Counted from the stretch's first letter, positions 52,504 to 61,659 are shown. The stretch: DNA of 64,000 nucleotides from Chitinophagaceae bacterium (GCA_025923075.1 JAICGN010000001.1:1-64000), one strand, 5' to 3'. The notes: a model not told the origin generated them from the letters alone. Numbers and translations: made by a program.

Positions 52504-53775
52504 ATGAAACATACAATTCTGTTTTTCTTGTTGTCGATTACATTGGCTTTAAATGGCCAGTTGCCGGATCATATCTATAAATCAAACGTCCGATCCGTCA
52601 GGTTGCATAGGGCCGGTGATCCTTACAGCTATCCCATTATCAGGCTTAATAGTTCAGATGACCTTGATTTGTATTTTGACGACCTGGATGCCGATAATAA
52701 AAACTACTATTACAGTTTCCAATTATGCAATTCGGATTGGACGCCATCAACTCTTCATGTTTTCGATTATACAAAAGGGTTTCAGAACAATCGCATCACT
52801 ACATATAGAAATTCTTCAATTGCTTTCACGAGGTACACAAACTATTATGCAAGGGTTCCGGACAAGAATTGTTTCCCCACCCGGTCAGGTAATTATTTAT
52901 TAAGAGTATTTCTTGACAGTGATACTTCAAAGCTTGTTTTTACAAAACGGTTTCTTGTTGTCGAGGTCAAGTCTGCCATTAGCGGGAAGGTATTGCAACC
53001 GTTTAGTGCAAGCATTTTCCGAACTCATCAAAAGCTTCACGTGGCTGTTAATTTAAATTCTACATTAAATGTTTTTAACCAGGAGGAGGTAAAAGTTGTA
53101 TTGTTGCAAAATTATACATGGGCAACGGCGTCTTATTTACAGCGACCGACGATCTATAGGGGAAATTATTTTGAATATACCGATGAAGGCACCAATTCTT
53201 TTCCGGCGGGTAGAGAATGGCGATGGATCGATCTGCGTAGCATTCGCCTGATGAGTGAACGGATGCATAGACTCGATAAACAACCTACACGCACTGATGT
53301 ATATGTAAAACCTGATAATGAAAGAAAACAACAGATCTATCATTATTATCGTGATCTCAACGGTCAATTCGTGATTGAGACAACGGACAAGGTAAATCCC
53401 TTTTGGCAGTCAGATTACTCATATGTTCATTTTACTTTTTTCCCTCCCAACAACCTGCAATATCCCGGGCGTGATATTTATATTTTCGGTGAACTAACCA
53501 ACTACGCAGCGAATGAAAATTCAAAAATGGAGTTTAACGCGGAAAAGGGAGCTTATGAAAAAACGCTTTTGCTAAAACAGGGCTCTTATGATTATTCTTA
53601 TGTCACACTGCCGGTAAAAAGATCAAATGAACCGGTAAATTTTGAAAACACGGAAGGAAATTATATGGGCACCGAGAATACATATCTTGTTTTGGTTTAT
53701 TACCGTCCCTTCGGAGGCCGATCCGATGAACTGATCGGGTTTGCTATGATCAATTCGTTGGTTGAAAGACTGTAG
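52504..53775 (+). CDS. Type IX secretion system plug-domain protein (DUF5103)
   Basis: The 423-residue protein has a signal peptide (MKHTILFFLLSITLALNGQ). It matches the family formerly called DUF5103, now named after the Plug protein that closes the SprA translocon of the type IX secretion system in Flavobacterium. Visible family segments are DHIYKSNVRSVRLHRAGDPYSYPIIRLNSSDDLDLYFDDLD, YYYSFQLCNSDW and LLRVFLDSD, with a C-terminal beta-sandwich (GRDIYIFGELTNYAANENSKMEF...). No other T9SS gene is in the window, and no secretion-signal C-terminal domain was recognised on neighbours. Confidence 0.87.
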   Translation: MKHTILFFLLSITLALNGQLPDHIYKSNVRSVRLHRAGDPYSYPIIRLNSSDDLDLYFDDLDADNKNYYYSFQLCNSDWTPSTLHVFDYTKGFQNNRITTYRNSSIAFTRYTNYYARVPDKNCFPTRSGNYLLRVFLDSDTSKLVFTKRFLVVEVKSAISGKVLQPFSASIFRTHQKLHVAVNLNSTLNVFNQEEVKVVLLQNYTWATASYLQRPTIYRGNYFEYTDEGTNSFPAGREWRWIDLRSIRLMSERMHRLDKQPTRTDVYVKPDNERKQQIYHYYRDLNGQFVIETTDKVNPFWQSDYSYVHFTFFPPNNLQYPGRDIYIFGELTNYAANENSKMEFNAEKGAYEKTLLLKQGSYDYSYVTLPVKRSNEPVNFENTEGNYMGTENTYLVLVYYRPFGGRSDELIGFAMINSLVERL

Positions 53776-53885
53776 GTTGCTTATTTCTATTGTTGGCTGT
53801 ATCGCATCGATTAAGTGGTCATTACGCCGCAGAGCCTGCAATTGTCGAAGCGAAGTCTTCATGTGTAAGAAATGAGCTCATGTTT

Positions 53886-53930
53886 CACCTTTCACGTCTC
53901 ACCTTTCACGTCTCACCTTTCACGTCTCAC
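53886..53930 (+). repeat. 14-bp tandem repeat
   Basis: Three tandem copies of CACCTTTCACGTCT (53886-53899, 53900-53913, 53914-53927) plus three more bases. It lies between the T9SS plug gene and the transaldolase 3' end. No spacers are present, so it is not a CRISPR array. Confidence 0.85.
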
Positions 53931-53942
53931 ATTTGATTGCAC

Positions 53943-54593
53943 TCACATCTTCTTTGCGTCTTCTAAAAATTTAGCCAGTCCAATATCTGTAAGCGGATGT
54001 TTTAATAAACCAAGAATTGAATCAAGCGGGCAGGTGCAGACGTCGGCGCCTGCCTGAGCACACTGAACAATATGGTTAGGATTACGAATTGAAGCAGCAA
54101 GTACTTCCGTTTTATACCCCTGTATCGAATAGATCTGTACGATTTGTTCTATCAATTGAACACCATCCCAGCCGCTATCATCAATACGGCCAATAAACGG
54201 AGAGATGTAAGCGGCGCCTGCTTTGGCTGCAAGAATGGCCTGGCCTGCAGAAAAGCACAATGTACAGTTGGTACGAATGCCATTATCTGTAAACCATTTT
54301 ATGGCTTTTACGCCATCTTTTATCATTGGCACTTTCACAACAATATTCGCATGAATAGCCGCCAGTTTTTTTCCTTCTTCCACTATTCCTTTAAAATCTG
54401 TAGAGATGACTTCCGCACTGATATCGCCATTTACCATTTCACAAATGGTTTTATAGTGAGCCATCACGGCATCATTCCCTTTTATGCCCTCTTTAGCCAT
54501 TAGTGAAGGGTTGGTCGTTACACCATCAAGAATACCGAGTTCATTTGCTTCTTTAATTTGAGCAAGGTTGGCTGTATCAATAAAAAACTTCAT
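53943..54593 (-). CDS. Transaldolase / fructose-6-phosphate aldolase family (short form)
   Basis: The 216-residue class I aldolase matches the short transaldolase/FSA group. Signs are MKFFIDTANLAQIKEANELGILDGVTTNPSLM, the Schiff-base Lys in ANIVVKVPMIKDGVKAIK, and TNCTLCFSAGQAILAAKAGAAYISPFIGRIDD. Short forms act as transaldolase in the pentose phosphate pathway or as FSA; these cannot be separated without the active-site Phe/Gln comparison. On the minus strand a C-rich repeat abuts its ATG. Confidence 0.92.
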   Translation of the reverse strand: MKFFIDTANLAQIKEANELGILDGVTTNPSLMAKEGIKGNDAVMAHYKTICEMVNGDISAEVISTDFKGIVEEGKKLAAIHANIVVKVPMIKDGVKAIKWFTDNGIRTNCTLCFSAGQAILAAKAGAAYISPFIGRIDDSGWDGVQLIEQIVQIYSIQGYKTEVLAASIRNPNHIVQCAQAGADVCTCPLDSILGLLKHPLTDIGLAKFLEDAKKM

Positions 54594-54596
54594 GCT

Positions 54597-54750
54597 ACCC
54601 CCCTGTCCCCCTAAAGGGGGAACCTAGTTCGACACCCTTCAGCATGGGAAAATTTAGTAAATAAAAATTGTTGAATAAAGAACTGAACCCTGAAGTGTGC
54701 GACGCAACAAAAGTCTAGTAGAAATTCTTTTGTTGGGTACAAAAAAATCA
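54597..54750. repeat. Composite intergenic repeat unit upstream of the transaldolase
   Basis: CCCCCTGTCCCCCTAAAGGG lies next to the transaldolase start. A second block at 54690-54750 has GTGCGACGCAACAAAAG and TTGGGTAC; CAACAAAAG (54705-54713) and CTTTTGTTG (54727-54735) form a perfect 9-bp stem. The block resembles 25571-25630. Confidence 0.65.
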
Positions 54751-54800
54751 AAATTCAATTTGAGCGCTGCAATATAATTAAAAGAGAGTTATCAAAATTC

Positions 54801-54815
54801 TCCGCCTCAGGCGGA
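54801..54815 (-). terminator. Hairpin after the SRP RNA
   Basis: TCCGCC (54801-54806) and GGCGGA (54810-54815) form a 6-bp stem with 3-nt loop, 17 bases past the SRP RNA 3' end. On the minus strand it is followed by GAATTTT, a weak T-run. Confidence 0.45.
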
Positions 54816-54832
54816 TTAGGGGTAAAAAAAAT

Positions 54833-54927
54833 GGCAGGCTCCTCACATCGCACCGCTACAACCACTTATCCTTGCTGCCTTCCGGCCCTGGGGAGGTTCA
54901 GCAGGAGCTGGTCGTGTAAGACCTGCC
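54833..54927 (-). ncRNA. ffs: Signal recognition particle RNA (small bacterial type)
   Basis: On the minus strand the 95-nt RNA begins GGCAGG and ends CCTGCC, closing the stem. Its apical part contains the conserved SRP helix 8 sequence: GCTGAACCTCCCCAGG, then GCCGGAAGGCAGCAAGG with the GGAA tetraloop and the asymmetric loop bases bound by Ffh. It is about the size of E. coli 4.5S RNA and lacks the Alu domain of Bacillus-type RNAs. A TATCTTTG promoter element sits exactly 5 nt upstream of the predicted 5' end. Confidence 0.95.
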
Positions 54928-54931
54928 GCCG

Positions 54932-54939
54932 CAAAGATA
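54932..54939 (-). promoter_or_regulatory. -7 promoter element of the SRP RNA
   Basis: The minus strand reads TATCTTTG followed by C. The RNA 5' end, fixed by the GGCAGG/CCTGCC closing stem, falls 5 nt after the G. This gives a reference for reading the other promoters in the window. Confidence 0.75.
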
Positions 54940-54985
54940 GGGGTCTGCGTCGAGTCGCGAAGATGGAATCTGTATTGTTAAAAAA

Positions 54986-55396
54986 TTAATTGCCGCGTTT
55001 AGACTTGCCTGTTTTTTGCGGTTTGTTTTTTAGCACTTCTTCATTGGTTGGCAATAATTCATTGTCTGGCTTTTTCTTTATCCAGATCGTTATTTCTTTC
55101 CATAACCGGGGATCAGATTTTAAGACGGCTTTAATCGTGAGTTTTTCAACAGTAGGTTCATCGGGAAGAATTAATTCAGTGCCTTCAAATTTGCCATAAC
55201 TCGAAGTAAAGGTCAGATCTTTTGCTGTCAACGGTTTCCATTTGCCGTCCGACGTTTTGCCATCAACATTTATATAATTGTGTGTGCCCTTTTTCAGGCT
55301 ATCCGTATAAAGATGAAATGAAATGCTGTCGATTTTTTGGGCATTACTCAAAAAACCAAACCCGAGACATAGCATTACTAAAAAGACTTGTTTCAT
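54986..55396 (-). CDS. Secreted protein of unknown function
   Basis: The 136-residue protein from MKQVFLVMLCLGFGFLSNAQ has a clear signal peptide. The mature part is one beta-rich domain (ISFHLYTDSLKKGTHNYINVDGKTSDGKWKPLTAKDLTFTSSYGKFEG) that resembles an Ig-like or Big-type sandwich. It ends in a basic Lys-rich tail (NKPQKTGKSKRGN). An ATG 18 bases upstream is possible. No family was recognised. Confidence 0.7.
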   Translation of the reverse strand: MKQVFLVMLCLGFGFLSNAQKIDSISFHLYTDSLKKGTHNYINVDGKTSDGKWKPLTAKDLTFTSSYGKFEGTELILPDEPTVEKLTIKAVLKSDPRLWKEITIWIKKKPDNELLPTNEEVLKNKPQKTGKSKRGN

Positions 55397-55467
55397 GGTC
55401 TTATTAAGTCGCAAATTTGATACAAAGAGTTGGAAGCGGATGTTAAAATTTTATGGCTTACTGCCCT

Positions 55468-55475
55468 TAGCTTTG
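55468..55475 (+). promoter_or_regulatory. -7 promoter element of the hydroxyproline-type cluster
   Basis: TAGCTTTG matches TAnnTTTG. Its G is 17 nt before the ATG of the DHDPS-family gene, implying a leader of about 12 nt. No operator could be recognised. Confidence 0.55.
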
Positions 55476-55491
55476 TGCAAAACCAAAATTT

Positions 55492-56388
55492 ATGTCTTTT
55501 GAATGGAAAGGCGTTTTTCCGGCATTGCTCACACCGTTTACTGATAAAGAAGAGCTTGACCTGGATATGTTTGAAAAGAATCTTGCTGCACAAGTGGCCG
55601 CGGGCGTTCATGGGGTCATTATTGGCGGTTCATTAGGAGAAGCCAGTACTATTACCGAAAAAGAGAAAGAAGAATTAGTGGAATTTTCGGTTGAATATCT
55701 TAACGAAGACATACCGGTAATCTTAAATATTGCGGAAAGTACAACAAGAGATGCGGTACGGCAGACTGCGAATGCCAGGAAATGGGGTGCTGATGGGATC
55801 ATGCTGCTTCCACCAATGCGGTATAAAACTGACGACAGGGAGACCATCACCTATTTTACAACGGTGGCTAAGTCAACCGATCTTCCGATCATGATCTATA
55901 ACAATCCTCCTGACTACAGAATTGATACGCGACCCGATATGTTTGATGAATTGATTGAATGTGAAAATATCACTGCACTCAAAGAAAGTTCACGGGATGT
56001 GACCAACCTTACCAGGATGAAAAATCGCTTTGGCAATCGGGTAAAAATTCTGTGCGGGGTGGATACGCTTGCAATGGAAGAACTTTGCCTTGGGGCTGAT
56101 GGCTGGGTGGCCGGGTTGGTTGATGCATTTCCAAGAGAAACAACGGCCATTTACAATTTGGTTAAATCAGGTAAGATAGAGGAATCGACAACGATCTATC
56201 GCTGGTTCATGCCGTTGCTTGAGTTGGATATTCATCCAAAGCTGGTTCAATATATTAAGCTCGCCGCCAAACAAACAGGCATCGGCAGCGAATACGTAAG
56301 AGCGCCGAGGTTAACTTTGGCTGGTGAGGAAAGAGAAAGGATCCTGAAGATCATTAATGACGCAATAAGCAAAAGACCTTCGTTATAA
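55492..56388 (+). CDS. DHDPS/NAL-family enzyme, likely pyrroline-4-hydroxy-2-carboxylate deaminase
   Basis: The 298-residue TIM-barrel class I aldolase-type enzyme shows GVFPALLTPFTDKEELD, GVHGVIIGGSLGEASTIT (with Ser where DapA has Thr-Thr), the Tyr motif PIMIYNNPPDYRIDTRPD and the Schiff-base Lys in ENITALKESSRDVTN. True DapA usually has GTTGE; here GGSLGE argues against lysine synthesis. Grouped with a hydroxyproline epimerase and an alpha-ketoglutarate-semialdehyde-type dehydrogenase, it fits the deaminase of trans-4-hydroxyproline catabolism. A 2-keto-3-deoxy-sugar acid dehydratase is the main alternative. Confidence 0.8.
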   Translation: MSFEWKGVFPALLTPFTDKEELDLDMFEKNLAAQVAAGVHGVIIGGSLGEASTITEKEKEELVEFSVEYLNEDIPVILNIAESTTRDAVRQTANARKWGADGIMLLPPMRYKTDDRETITYFTTVAKSTDLPIMIYNNPPDYRIDTRPDMFDELIECENITALKESSRDVTNLTRMKNRFGNRVKILCGVDTLAMEELCLGADGWVAGLVDAFPRETTAIYNLVKSGKIEESTTIYRWFMPLLELDIHPKLVQYIKLAAKQTGIGSEYVRAPRLTLAGEERERILKIINDAISKRPSL

Positions 56389-57776
56389 TGTCTATGTATA
56401 AAAATATTGGAATAACCTTTTTTCTCATAATCATAGGAATTACTGTTTTTGCCCAGCAGCAGTGGAAACATGGAAGGTTGCAGGTAACTAAAGATGGTCA
56501 TTACCTGCAATTTGAAGATGGAGCGCCTTTTTTTTGGCTGGGTGACACTGGTTGGGAGTTGTTCCATCGGTTAAGCAAAGAAGAGATTGAAAGGTATTTA
56601 CAAAACCGAAAACAAAAAGGGTTTAATGTAATACAAGCTGTTATTCTCGCGGAATTTGATGGTTTGAAAAAGCCAAACCGATATGGAGAAATTCCATTGA
56701 ATGACCTGGACCCGACAAAACCTAATGAAAAATATTTTGAGCTTATTGATTGGACGGTTCAGCAGGCGATGAAAAACAAGATGTTCATGGGTTTGTTGCC
56801 CACATGGGGAGATAAGGTAATTAAAATGTGGGGGCAAGGACCAGTAATTTTTAATGAAAGCAATTCATACATATATGGTAAATGGTTAGGCAACCGGTAT
56901 AAAGATTTTCCAAATATTATCTGGATACTTGGCGGTGATCGTCCGCCGGTAAATGATTCAGCTGATAAAAAAGAACTTTGGCGGGCAATGGCCAAAGGAA
57001 TTATCGAAGGAACAAATAGAAAAGCGATCATCACCTATCATCCTTCCGGCGAATCAAGTTCAGCAACATTCTGGCCCAACGAATCATGGCTTGATATTCA
57101 AATGCTCCAATCCGGTCATGCAAAAAAAGATAATCCCGTTTGGGAATGGATAAAAAGGGACCGGGCAATAGTACCTTCAAAGCCTATCCTTGACGGTGAA
57201 CCAAATTATGAAGATCATCCAATCAATTGGAATAAGAACAATGGATATTTCCGTGACTACGATGTAAGAAGACAATGTTATCGTTCGGTTTTTTCAGGAG
57301 CATGTGGAGTTACATACGGTAATCAGGCAATGTGGCAATTTTACAGCGATAGAGAAGAACCCGTTGCATTTCCTGAACGTTCATGGATTGAAACACTCGA
57401 TCGTCCTGGTGCATTCCAGGTTGGTTATTTAAGAAAATTAATTGAATCAAGATCAATTAACGATAGAATTCCCGATCAATCAATTATCACTGGAGGGCAG
57501 GGCGAAAAAATGGAATATGCTACTGCGTTCCGGGGAAATAAATATTGCATGATTTACTTTCCAACGACCAAAGGCCTTACTTTGAACCTTTCATTCTTAC
57601 CTGCCACGCAAATTCGTATATGGTGGTATCATCCTGGAAAAGGACAGGCAGGAAAGCCGGAAGTAATGCAAAAACATACAACGATGATTTTTACTCCTCC
57701 TTCGACTGAAATCGAAACCGATTGGGTACTGATAATTGACGATGCAAGTACAAAATTTTCACAACCAGGAAAATAA
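56388..57776 (+). CDS. Secreted DUF4038 (apiosidase-like) glycoside hydrolase family protein
   Basis: The 462-residue protein has a signal peptide (MSMYKNIGITFFLIIIGITVFAQ). A (beta/alpha)8 catalytic region of the DUF4038 type follows: GHYLQFEDGAPFFWLGDTGWELFHRLSKEEIERYL, NIIWILGGDRPP with a possible catalytic acid, and PSKPILDGEPNYEDHP with a second Glu. The last 90 residues fit the putative collagen-binding-type beta domain that often follows DUF4038. GH140 apiosidases are related. Its start codon overlaps the previous stop by one base (TAATG). Confidence 0.85.
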   Translation: MSMYKNIGITFFLIIIGITVFAQQQWKHGRLQVTKDGHYLQFEDGAPFFWLGDTGWELFHRLSKEEIERYLQNRKQKGFNVIQAVILAEFDGLKKPNRYGEIPLNDLDPTKPNEKYFELIDWTVQQAMKNKMFMGLLPTWGDKVIKMWGQGPVIFNESNSYIYGKWLGNRYKDFPNIIWILGGDRPPVNDSADKKELWRAMAKGIIEGTNRKAIITYHPSGESSSATFWPNESWLDIQMLQSGHAKKDNPVWEWIKRDRAIVPSKPILDGEPNYEDHPINWNKNNGYFRDYDVRRQCYRSVFSGACGVTYGNQAMWQFYSDREEPVAFPERSWIETLDRPGAFQVGYLRKLIESRSINDRIPDQSIITGGQGEKMEYATAFRGNKYCMIYFPTTKGLTLNLSFLPATQIRIWWYHPGKGQAGKPEVMQKHTTMIFTPPSTEIETDWVLIIDDASTKFSQPGK

Positions 57777-57782
57777 AATAAT

Positions 57783-59255
57783 ATGTTTAAAGATGCAACA
57801 GCTGATGAGATCAATGAAGTGATGCAACAGTCATGGAACGCATTTCATGTTTACAGGAAAATGAATTTAAAGCAGCGGGCAAATTTCATGCGGGCAATAG
57901 CTTTTGAGCTTGAGAATTCCTGCGTTGATTTGATCCCGGTCGCCATGAAAGAAACGAATTTGGCTGAGGCAAGACTAAGAAATGAAAGAGCAAGGACAAT
58001 ATTTCAATTAAATTCTTATGCCGATGCATGTGAAAGAGGTGAGTGGCTGGAAGCGAGGATTGATACCGCTATCCCTGATAAAAACCCTCCCAAACCGGAT
58101 ATAAGAAAAATGTTGGTACCACTTGGACCGGTGGTTGTTTTTGGTTCTTCTAATTTTCCATTTGCGTACTCTACTGCCGGTGGCGATGTTGCCTGTGCTT
58201 TTGCTGCAGGCTGCCCCGTTATTGTAAAAGCTCATCCTGCACATCCCGAAACAAGCGAGTTAGTCGCAAACGCTATTTTAAATGCAGTAAGATTGTGCGA
58301 CATGCCCAAAGGAATTTTTGCTCATGTGCATGGTGCTTCTTTTGAAGTTGGTAAAGCATTGGTGATGCATCCCTATACAAAAGCTGTTGGTTTTACAGGT
58401 TCATTTATTGGAGGCAAACAGCTATTCGATTGGGCTAACCAACGCAAAGAGCCAATCCCGGTTTTTTCTGAAATGGGAAGTGTCAACCCGGTTTTTTTGT
58501 TGCCGGAAAAACTTCAGGATGCGGCAATGGATATAGCAAGATCCTATGCCGGTTCTATAACGCTTGGGGTTGGACAATTTTGTACCAATCCAGGAATTAT
58601 CATTGGTATTCAAAATATGTATCTTGACATTTTTGTTGCAGCATTAAAGGAGGAAATTAAAAAAGTATCACCCGGCGAAATGTTACATACAGGTATATTT
58701 AAAAGCTATGTGGAGAATAGGGGAAATGCGCTTGCACAGGAGGGTGTTGAAATGGTAGCCGTTTCCGATACCGAGCCGATGATTAACCAGGGAGCGCCAA
58801 CGATTGCTTCGGCATCGGCCCAGGCTTTCTTAACCAACCCGGTTTTACACAAAGAAGTTTTCGGACCCTACTCATTGGTTATTCGCTGCCAGGACATGGG
58901 CGAAATGATTGAAGTGGCTAAACACCTGGAAGGACAGCTTACGTCTACTTTAATGGCAACAGAAAACGAGATAAGAAACAGTGGCGATTTGGTGGAAGCA
59001 GTAAAAAACATTTGCGGCCGGTTTATTTTAAATGGTGTGCCAACGGGTGTGGAAGTTTGCCTGAGCATGCATCATGGGGGCCCTTTTCCCGCAACCACCG
59101 ATCCACGATTTACAAGTGTTGGTGCTGATGGAATAAAAAGATTTGCCAGGCCAATTTGTTTTCAGAACTGGCCAAATGATTTGTTGCCGGATGAATTGAA
59201 GGATGAGAATCCGTTGAGAATTTGGAGAACGGTTAATAATGAATTGAAAAAATAA
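57783..59255 (+). CDS. Aldehyde dehydrogenase, 2,5-dioxopentanoate (alpha-ketoglutarate semialdehyde) type
   Basis: The 490-residue NAD(P)+ aldehyde dehydrogenase shows the cofactor region PVVVFGSSNFPFAYSTAGGD, the general base Glu in PIPVFSEMGSVNP and the catalytic Cys in GQFCTNPGIIIG. The FPFAYS and FCTNPG motifs are those of alpha-ketoglutarate semialdehyde dehydrogenases. It would convert the deaminase product to alpha-ketoglutarate, the final step of hydroxyproline or uronate catabolism. It starts 6 bases after the previous gene. Confidence 0.9.
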   Translation: MFKDATADEINEVMQQSWNAFHVYRKMNLKQRANFMRAIAFELENSCVDLIPVAMKETNLAEARLRNERARTIFQLNSYADACERGEWLEARIDTAIPDKNPPKPDIRKMLVPLGPVVVFGSSNFPFAYSTAGGDVACAFAAGCPVIVKAHPAHPETSELVANAILNAVRLCDMPKGIFAHVHGASFEVGKALVMHPYTKAVGFTGSFIGGKQLFDWANQRKEPIPVFSEMGSVNPVFLLPEKLQDAAMDIARSYAGSITLGVGQFCTNPGIIIGIQNMYLDIFVAALKEEIKKVSPGEMLHTGIFKSYVENRGNALAQEGVEMVAVSDTEPMINQGAPTIASASAQAFLTNPVLHKEVFGPYSLVIRCQDMGEMIEVAKHLEGQLTSTLMATENEIRNSGDLVEAVKNICGRFILNGVPTGVEVCLSMHHGGPFPATTDPRFTSVGADGIKRFARPICFQNWPNDLLPDELKDENPLRIWRTVNNELKK

Positions 59256-59269
59256 CCAAAGAGTTTAAG

Positions 59270-59310
59270 AGAGAAAAGGAGGCAAAGAGAAATACTAACT
59301 CCTTTTCTCT
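59270..59310. repeat. Intergenic inverted repeat
   Basis: AGAGAAAAGGAG (59270-59281) and CTCCTTTTCTCT (59299-59310) form a perfect 12-bp stem with a 17-nt loop in the gap before the BNR-repeat gene. No T-run follows. Confidence 0.6.
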
Positions 59311-59343
59311 TTCTATCTTTCATTCTCTTAGCTAAAAAAAAGT

Positions 59344-61650
59344 ATGAGAAAACTTGCATTGTTACTGCTGCCAATCTCTTTATTTGCTCAACAAAACAAA
59401 CCAACTACCGGCGCACAAAAACTTTCTGCATTTGCCAAACAAAAACAAATGTTGCAGCAGTCACCTTATAAGGACTTGCAATGGCGATTAACCGGCCCCG
59501 ATATCCGAAGCGGACGCAGTACAGATGTAGAAGGCATAACTGGAAATCCAAATATCATCTATGCGGCATTTGCAACTGGTGGCTTATGGAAAACTGAAGA
59601 TGCAGGAAATACATGGAAGCCACTTTTCGACAACGAAGCAACTCTGTCTATAGGGGATATTGCGCTTGCCCCATCTGATAAAAACATTTTATATGTCGGC
59701 ACGGGTGAAGCAAATATTTTCCGGGCATCATTGCCCGGTTCTGGCATGTATAAATCGGTTGATGCCGGAAAGACATTTACACATATTGGATTAGAAAGCA
59801 CCGGGACTATTGCAAGGATCATTGTTCATCCAAAGAATCCCAACATCGTTTACGTGGCTGCCAGTGGTAATGAATGGACTTATAATAATGATCGTGGCGT
59901 TTACCAAACGACAGATGGCGGAAAAACATGGAAAAAGATTTTGTTCGATAATGAGAAAAGCGGTTGCATTGACCTGGTAATTGACCCATCCGATCCGAAA
60001 ACATTGTATGCTTCATTCTGGAACAGGGTAAGAAAAAGATGGAGCGATCCAATGCCGGAGGATGGTGATTATATTTATAAAACAACAGATGGTGGAAAGA
60101 CATGGAGGAAGATTGTAAAACGATTACCACATACAAAATTCACAGGCAGGATTGGAATTGCGATTGCAAGATCAAATCCAAATGTGTTGTACGCATTTGT
60201 TGATGATCATAATAAGAAACGAGATCCGAAACCAAATGAAACGGATAGCTATGAAAGACAAGTGCAAAAGGTAGTGATTGGAGGCGCTATTTACAGAAGT
60301 GATGACAAGGGTGAAACGTGGAAGAAACAGGCAGAGATACATGATTTTTTTACACCATTCTCAGGGACTTATGGTTGGGTATTTGGACAAATACTTGTTG
60401 ATCCCAAAGATGAAAATGAAGTGTATGCTTTTGGTGTTTCAAAGGCGATCAGCAGGGATGGAGGCAAAACCTGGGAAAAATGGGAGCCAAGCGATACAAC
60501 CGGTGATTGGACACATGGCGATAATCATGCGATGTGGTTTGATGAAGAAGATCCTGACCGCATGATCGTCGGCAACGATGGCGGTATTACGATCACATAT
60601 AATGGCGGTGTAAGATGGAAAAATTTTTTCGACAAAATTCCAACTACTCAATTTTACACGGTGAGTTATGATATGAAAACACCATTTAATGTTTTTGGAT
60701 CGGTACAGGATGAAGGAACGATGAGTGGAAATGAAACAAATATTTTTGGAAAAGATCCCGACACAACGCTTCGGCCGTGGCGAATGGCGCCGGGTGGTGA
60801 AGGAACACAAATCCAAATCGATCCGGTAAGCCCGAATATTATTTATTCATCTTCTTTTTACGGACGATTGATGAAAACAGATATGGACAAGCCGCGCAGG
60901 CAGGGTGTAAAAAGAATGAGCTTATTTGATGTAGGTCGGATTGATTCGTTGCGTGGTGAATGGTTGGCCGGAACGTTGATCAGTAGATTTGATAACAAAG
61001 TAATTTATCATGGACTTCAGCACTTATATAAAACAACTGATGCCGGCGACAACTGGCAAAGGATCAGTCCCGATCTCTCATATAATAAAGCATCAGCAAA
61101 AGGGGTTTATCCTTACCTTATCTATCATCAAACGATCACGGCAATTGCAGAAGGAGACAAACAAGGTATAATTTATGCCGGTACGGATGATGGCCGTGTT
61201 TGGCTTACAAAAGATGATGGAGCCAACTGGAAAGAAATCACTAAAGGACTTCCTTTTAATAAGCATGTGGCAAAGATCACGGCTTCGATACATCATCCTG
61301 CCCGTGTTTATGTTGTGCTGAATGATCGCCGGCAGGATAATCACACACCGTATGCATACCGTTCGGATGATTTTGGTTCTACCTGGCTGGCAATAGCAGG
61401 TAATTTGCCTGCATCACCGGTGAATGTAATTATTGAACATCCTGAACAGCTGAATATTATTTTTTGCGGAACAGATATGGGAGTTTATATAAGTTCCCAA
61501 CGCGGGAAAACATGGGTAGCGATGAATGGGAATATCCCGGCTGCTGTTTCGGTAAATGATATGTTTGTTCATCCGCGGGATAAAAAATTGGTGATCGGAA
61601 CTTATGGACGAGGTGTATATATTCTTGATGATATTTCTTTATTCAGATAA
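59344..61650 (+). CDS. Secreted BNR/sortilin-type beta-propeller protein
   Basis: The 768-residue protein has a signal peptide (MRKLALLLLPISLFAQ). Many BNR/Asp-box turns are present, of the type S/T-x-D-x-G-x-T-W: TEDAGNTWKPLF, SVDAGKTFTHIG, TTDGGKTWKKI, SDDKGETWKKQ, SRDGGKTWEKW, TTDAGDNWQRI and TKDDGANWKEI. These fit one or two beta-propellers of the VPS10/sortilin or xyloglucanase type. Related Bacteroidota proteins often exceed 1000 residues with a C-terminal extension, which is absent here. No catalytic activity can be assigned. Confidence 0.88.
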   Translation: MRKLALLLLPISLFAQQNKPTTGAQKLSAFAKQKQMLQQSPYKDLQWRLTGPDIRSGRSTDVEGITGNPNIIYAAFATGGLWKTEDAGNTWKPLFDNEATLSIGDIALAPSDKNILYVGTGEANIFRASLPGSGMYKSVDAGKTFTHIGLESTGTIARIIVHPKNPNIVYVAASGNEWTYNNDRGVYQTTDGGKTWKKILFDNEKSGCIDLVIDPSDPKTLYASFWNRVRKRWSDPMPEDGDYIYKTTDGGKTWRKIVKRLPHTKFTGRIGIAIARSNPNVLYAFVDDHNKKRDPKPNETDSYERQVQKVVIGGAIYRSDDKGETWKKQAEIHDFFTPFSGTYGWVFGQILVDPKDENEVYAFGVSKAISRDGGKTWEKWEPSDTTGDWTHGDNHAMWFDEEDPDRMIVGNDGGITITYNGGVRWKNFFDKIPTTQFYTVSYDMKTPFNVFGSVQDEGTMSGNETNIFGKDPDTTLRPWRMAPGGEGTQIQIDPVSPNIIYSSSFYGRLMKTDMDKPRRQGVKRMSLFDVGRIDSLRGEWLAGTLISRFDNKVIYHGLQHLYKTTDAGDNWQRISPDLSYNKASAKGVYPYLIYHQTITAIAEGDKQGIIYAGTDDGRVWLTKDDGANWKEITKGLPFNKHVAKITASIHHPARVYVVLNDRRQDNHTPYAYRSDDFGSTWLAIAGNLPASPVNVIIEHPEQLNIIFCGTDMGVYISSQRGKTWVAMNGNIPAAVSVNDMFVHPRDKKLVIGTYGRGVYILDDISLFR

Positions 61651-61659
61651 ATATCAAAT

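Noticed and set aside
53886-53930. Tandem 14-mers as a CRISPR array
   Set aside because: The copies are directly adjacent without unique spacers, and no cas gene is in the window.
55492-56388. Dihydrodipicolinate synthase DapA of lysine synthesis
   Set aside because: The GTTGE motif is replaced by GGSLGE and the gene lies in a catabolic cluster with a hydroxyproline epimerase and a semialdehyde dehydrogenase.
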